From Acanthochlamys bracteata (taxonomy: Eukaryota > Streptophyta > Magnoliopsida > Pandanales > Velloziaceae): 64,000 bases of DNA. Location of the stretch: NCBI GenBank assembly GCA_019914995.1, contig CM034141.1, positions 5,930,001 to 5,994,000 on the forward strand. The letters are read 5' to 3'. Of this stretch, positions 63,352 to 64,000 are shown one piece after another. The position numbers and the translations under genes are program-made. Each line of letters opens with the position of its first letter. The stretch's first letter is position 1. The notes beneath the pieces are model-generated. The model searched no databases. It saw nothing but the letters and a program-made list of their open reading frames with translations, and was not told the DNA's origin.

Positions 63352-63711
63352 TCATTGTTTCTTAACTTGAATCTTCTCCACAGTCTCCTTCAACATTTCG
63401 AGGAACTCAAGCGACCAGTGAAGCTCTTGCAGTTCCTTCTCTAGAGAACCCACACCTTCCTTCAGTCCCTCTTCCGTCCGCTTCATGCTAACATAGCCGC
63501 GGCACAACCGTTCAATGTCCGTCTTCTGCCGTTCTAGACCAGCATTACTTTCCGCATAGTAACGGCGTAGTATGTCCTCCACAGACGGACTATCAAAGGC
63601 ACTAACATCTCCGGCCTTGCCGGCACAGATGACGGTGACTTGCGCGCCTGTATCTGAAGATAGTTTCCCGGACTCATTGAACAAGTTCTTTACAATGCTT
63701 TCTTTCTCCAT
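63352..63711 (-). CDS. MADS-like protein (type I, AGL62-type) lacking the DNA-binding N-terminus
   Basis: Single exon, 119 residues from the first true ATG (63711). Residues about 4-56 align by eye with the middle and end of a type I MADS domain: VKNLFNES recalls IKNES, GAQVTVICAGKAGDVSAFDSPSVEDILRRYYAES recalls CGAEVAVIVFSPAGK...FGHPSVEDVLDRYL. The basic helix that contacts DNA (the xGRxKI start and the TFSKRRxGLFKKA segment) is missing: the protein goes from NESG straight to KLSSDTGAQV. The rest (60-119) is a charged, Glu/Leu/Lys-rich coiled coil, as in M-alpha AGL proteins. It is open and intact. If made, it could dimerise but probably not bind DNA. It may be an evolving pseudogene or a decoy; expression is unknown. 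Confidence 0.65.
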   Translation of the reverse strand: MEKESIVKNLFNESGKLSSDTGAQVTVICAGKAGDVSAFDSPSVEDILRRYYAESNAGLERQKTDIERLCRGYVSMKRTEEGLKEGVGSLEKELQELHWSLEFLEMLKETVEKIQVKKQ

Positions 63712-64000
63712 TGTTGTTTCTCTACTGAAACTATAACACTTGAACACACTGCCAATGAAAACACCTGTATATATAATGAAGAATCTTTAATAGAATTAAA
63801 CTCTGGCTTAAGAGTTGATTAGTTCGATCCCGATATACCATTTGCAAAATCAGACTCGTATATTTATATTATATATTTAAGGAGTTTGTAACCTTTGTTT
63901 TAACTACTTTTACGTTAATAAGGGTCTCCAGTTTTGTAATTATTCATTAATTAGAAGACTTATTTGTAAAATGTTTAAGGTCTTAAGTTGTAAATATAAA
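63712..64000. other. Upstream flank of the MADS-like gene
   Basis: AT-rich, no gene. TATATATAA (minus strand, plus 63762-63770 region) is a possible TATA element about 55 bases before the ATG. Confidence 0.4.

Noticed and set aside
63800..63840. GTTCGATCCC, like a tRNA T-loop
   Set aside because: No acceptor stem, D-arm or anticodon arm could be folded around it.

Overview
The window is nuclear DNA of a flowering plant, most likely a eudicot. Genes are split by short, AT-rich GT-AG introns, intergenic DNA is very AT-rich and full of small inverted-repeat elements, and the gene families are plant-specific (UGT, CAD, R2R3-MYB, TIC21, GDPDL, NhaD-type NHD1, plant TAF4). Gene models were built by joining exons by eye; every intact multi-exon model below keeps one reading frame through all its junctions. 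The species cannot be named from this sequence.

Left part (1-20 kb), gene-poor: a UDP-glycosyltransferase (1591-3110, +), a PIP/PIPL-type secreted peptide precursor (6888-7148, -), a decayed unrecognised gene ending at a MITE (9353-11072, +), a cinnamyl alcohol dehydrogenase family gene (11602-13103, +), a truncated MRG/MRG15-like pseudogene that keeps only the chromodomain half (13511-14974, +), and an intronless subgroup-22 R2R3-MYB gene (18289-19362, -). From 19.4 to 28.3 kb there is about 9 kb of AT-rich DNA with MITE relics and TA microsatellites and no gene that I can support.

Right part (28-64 kb), dense and mostly housekeeping: DEAD-box helicase RH10/DDX47-like (28358-34040, +), UNC-50 family Golgi membrane protein (34999-38527, +), TFIID subunit TAF4 (39319-45142, -), a reticulon-like protein (45511-47070, +) that shares a short upstream region with TAF4, TIC21 of the chloroplast inner envelope (48205-50873, -), a small unknown hydrophilic protein (51497-52873, +), a GPI-anchored GDPD-like cell-wall protein (54266-57604, +), a plastid Na+/H+ antiporter NHD1 (59029-63055, +) and a small, divergent type I MADS-derived protein that lacks the DNA-binding N-terminus (63352-63711, -).

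Neighbours do not form a pathway; this is ordinary plant gene order. The points most worth a second look are the two broken genes, a MITE that starts where a decayed exon stops being recognisable, an apparent frameshift in the reticulon gene, the headless MADS-like gene, a Gly in place of a proton-relay His in the CAD-like enzyme, a GC-AG intron in TAF4, an acceptor-donor juxtaposition in NHD1, and a well-bounded Tourist-like MITE with TTA duplications. I found no sign of a wholly new multi-gene system.
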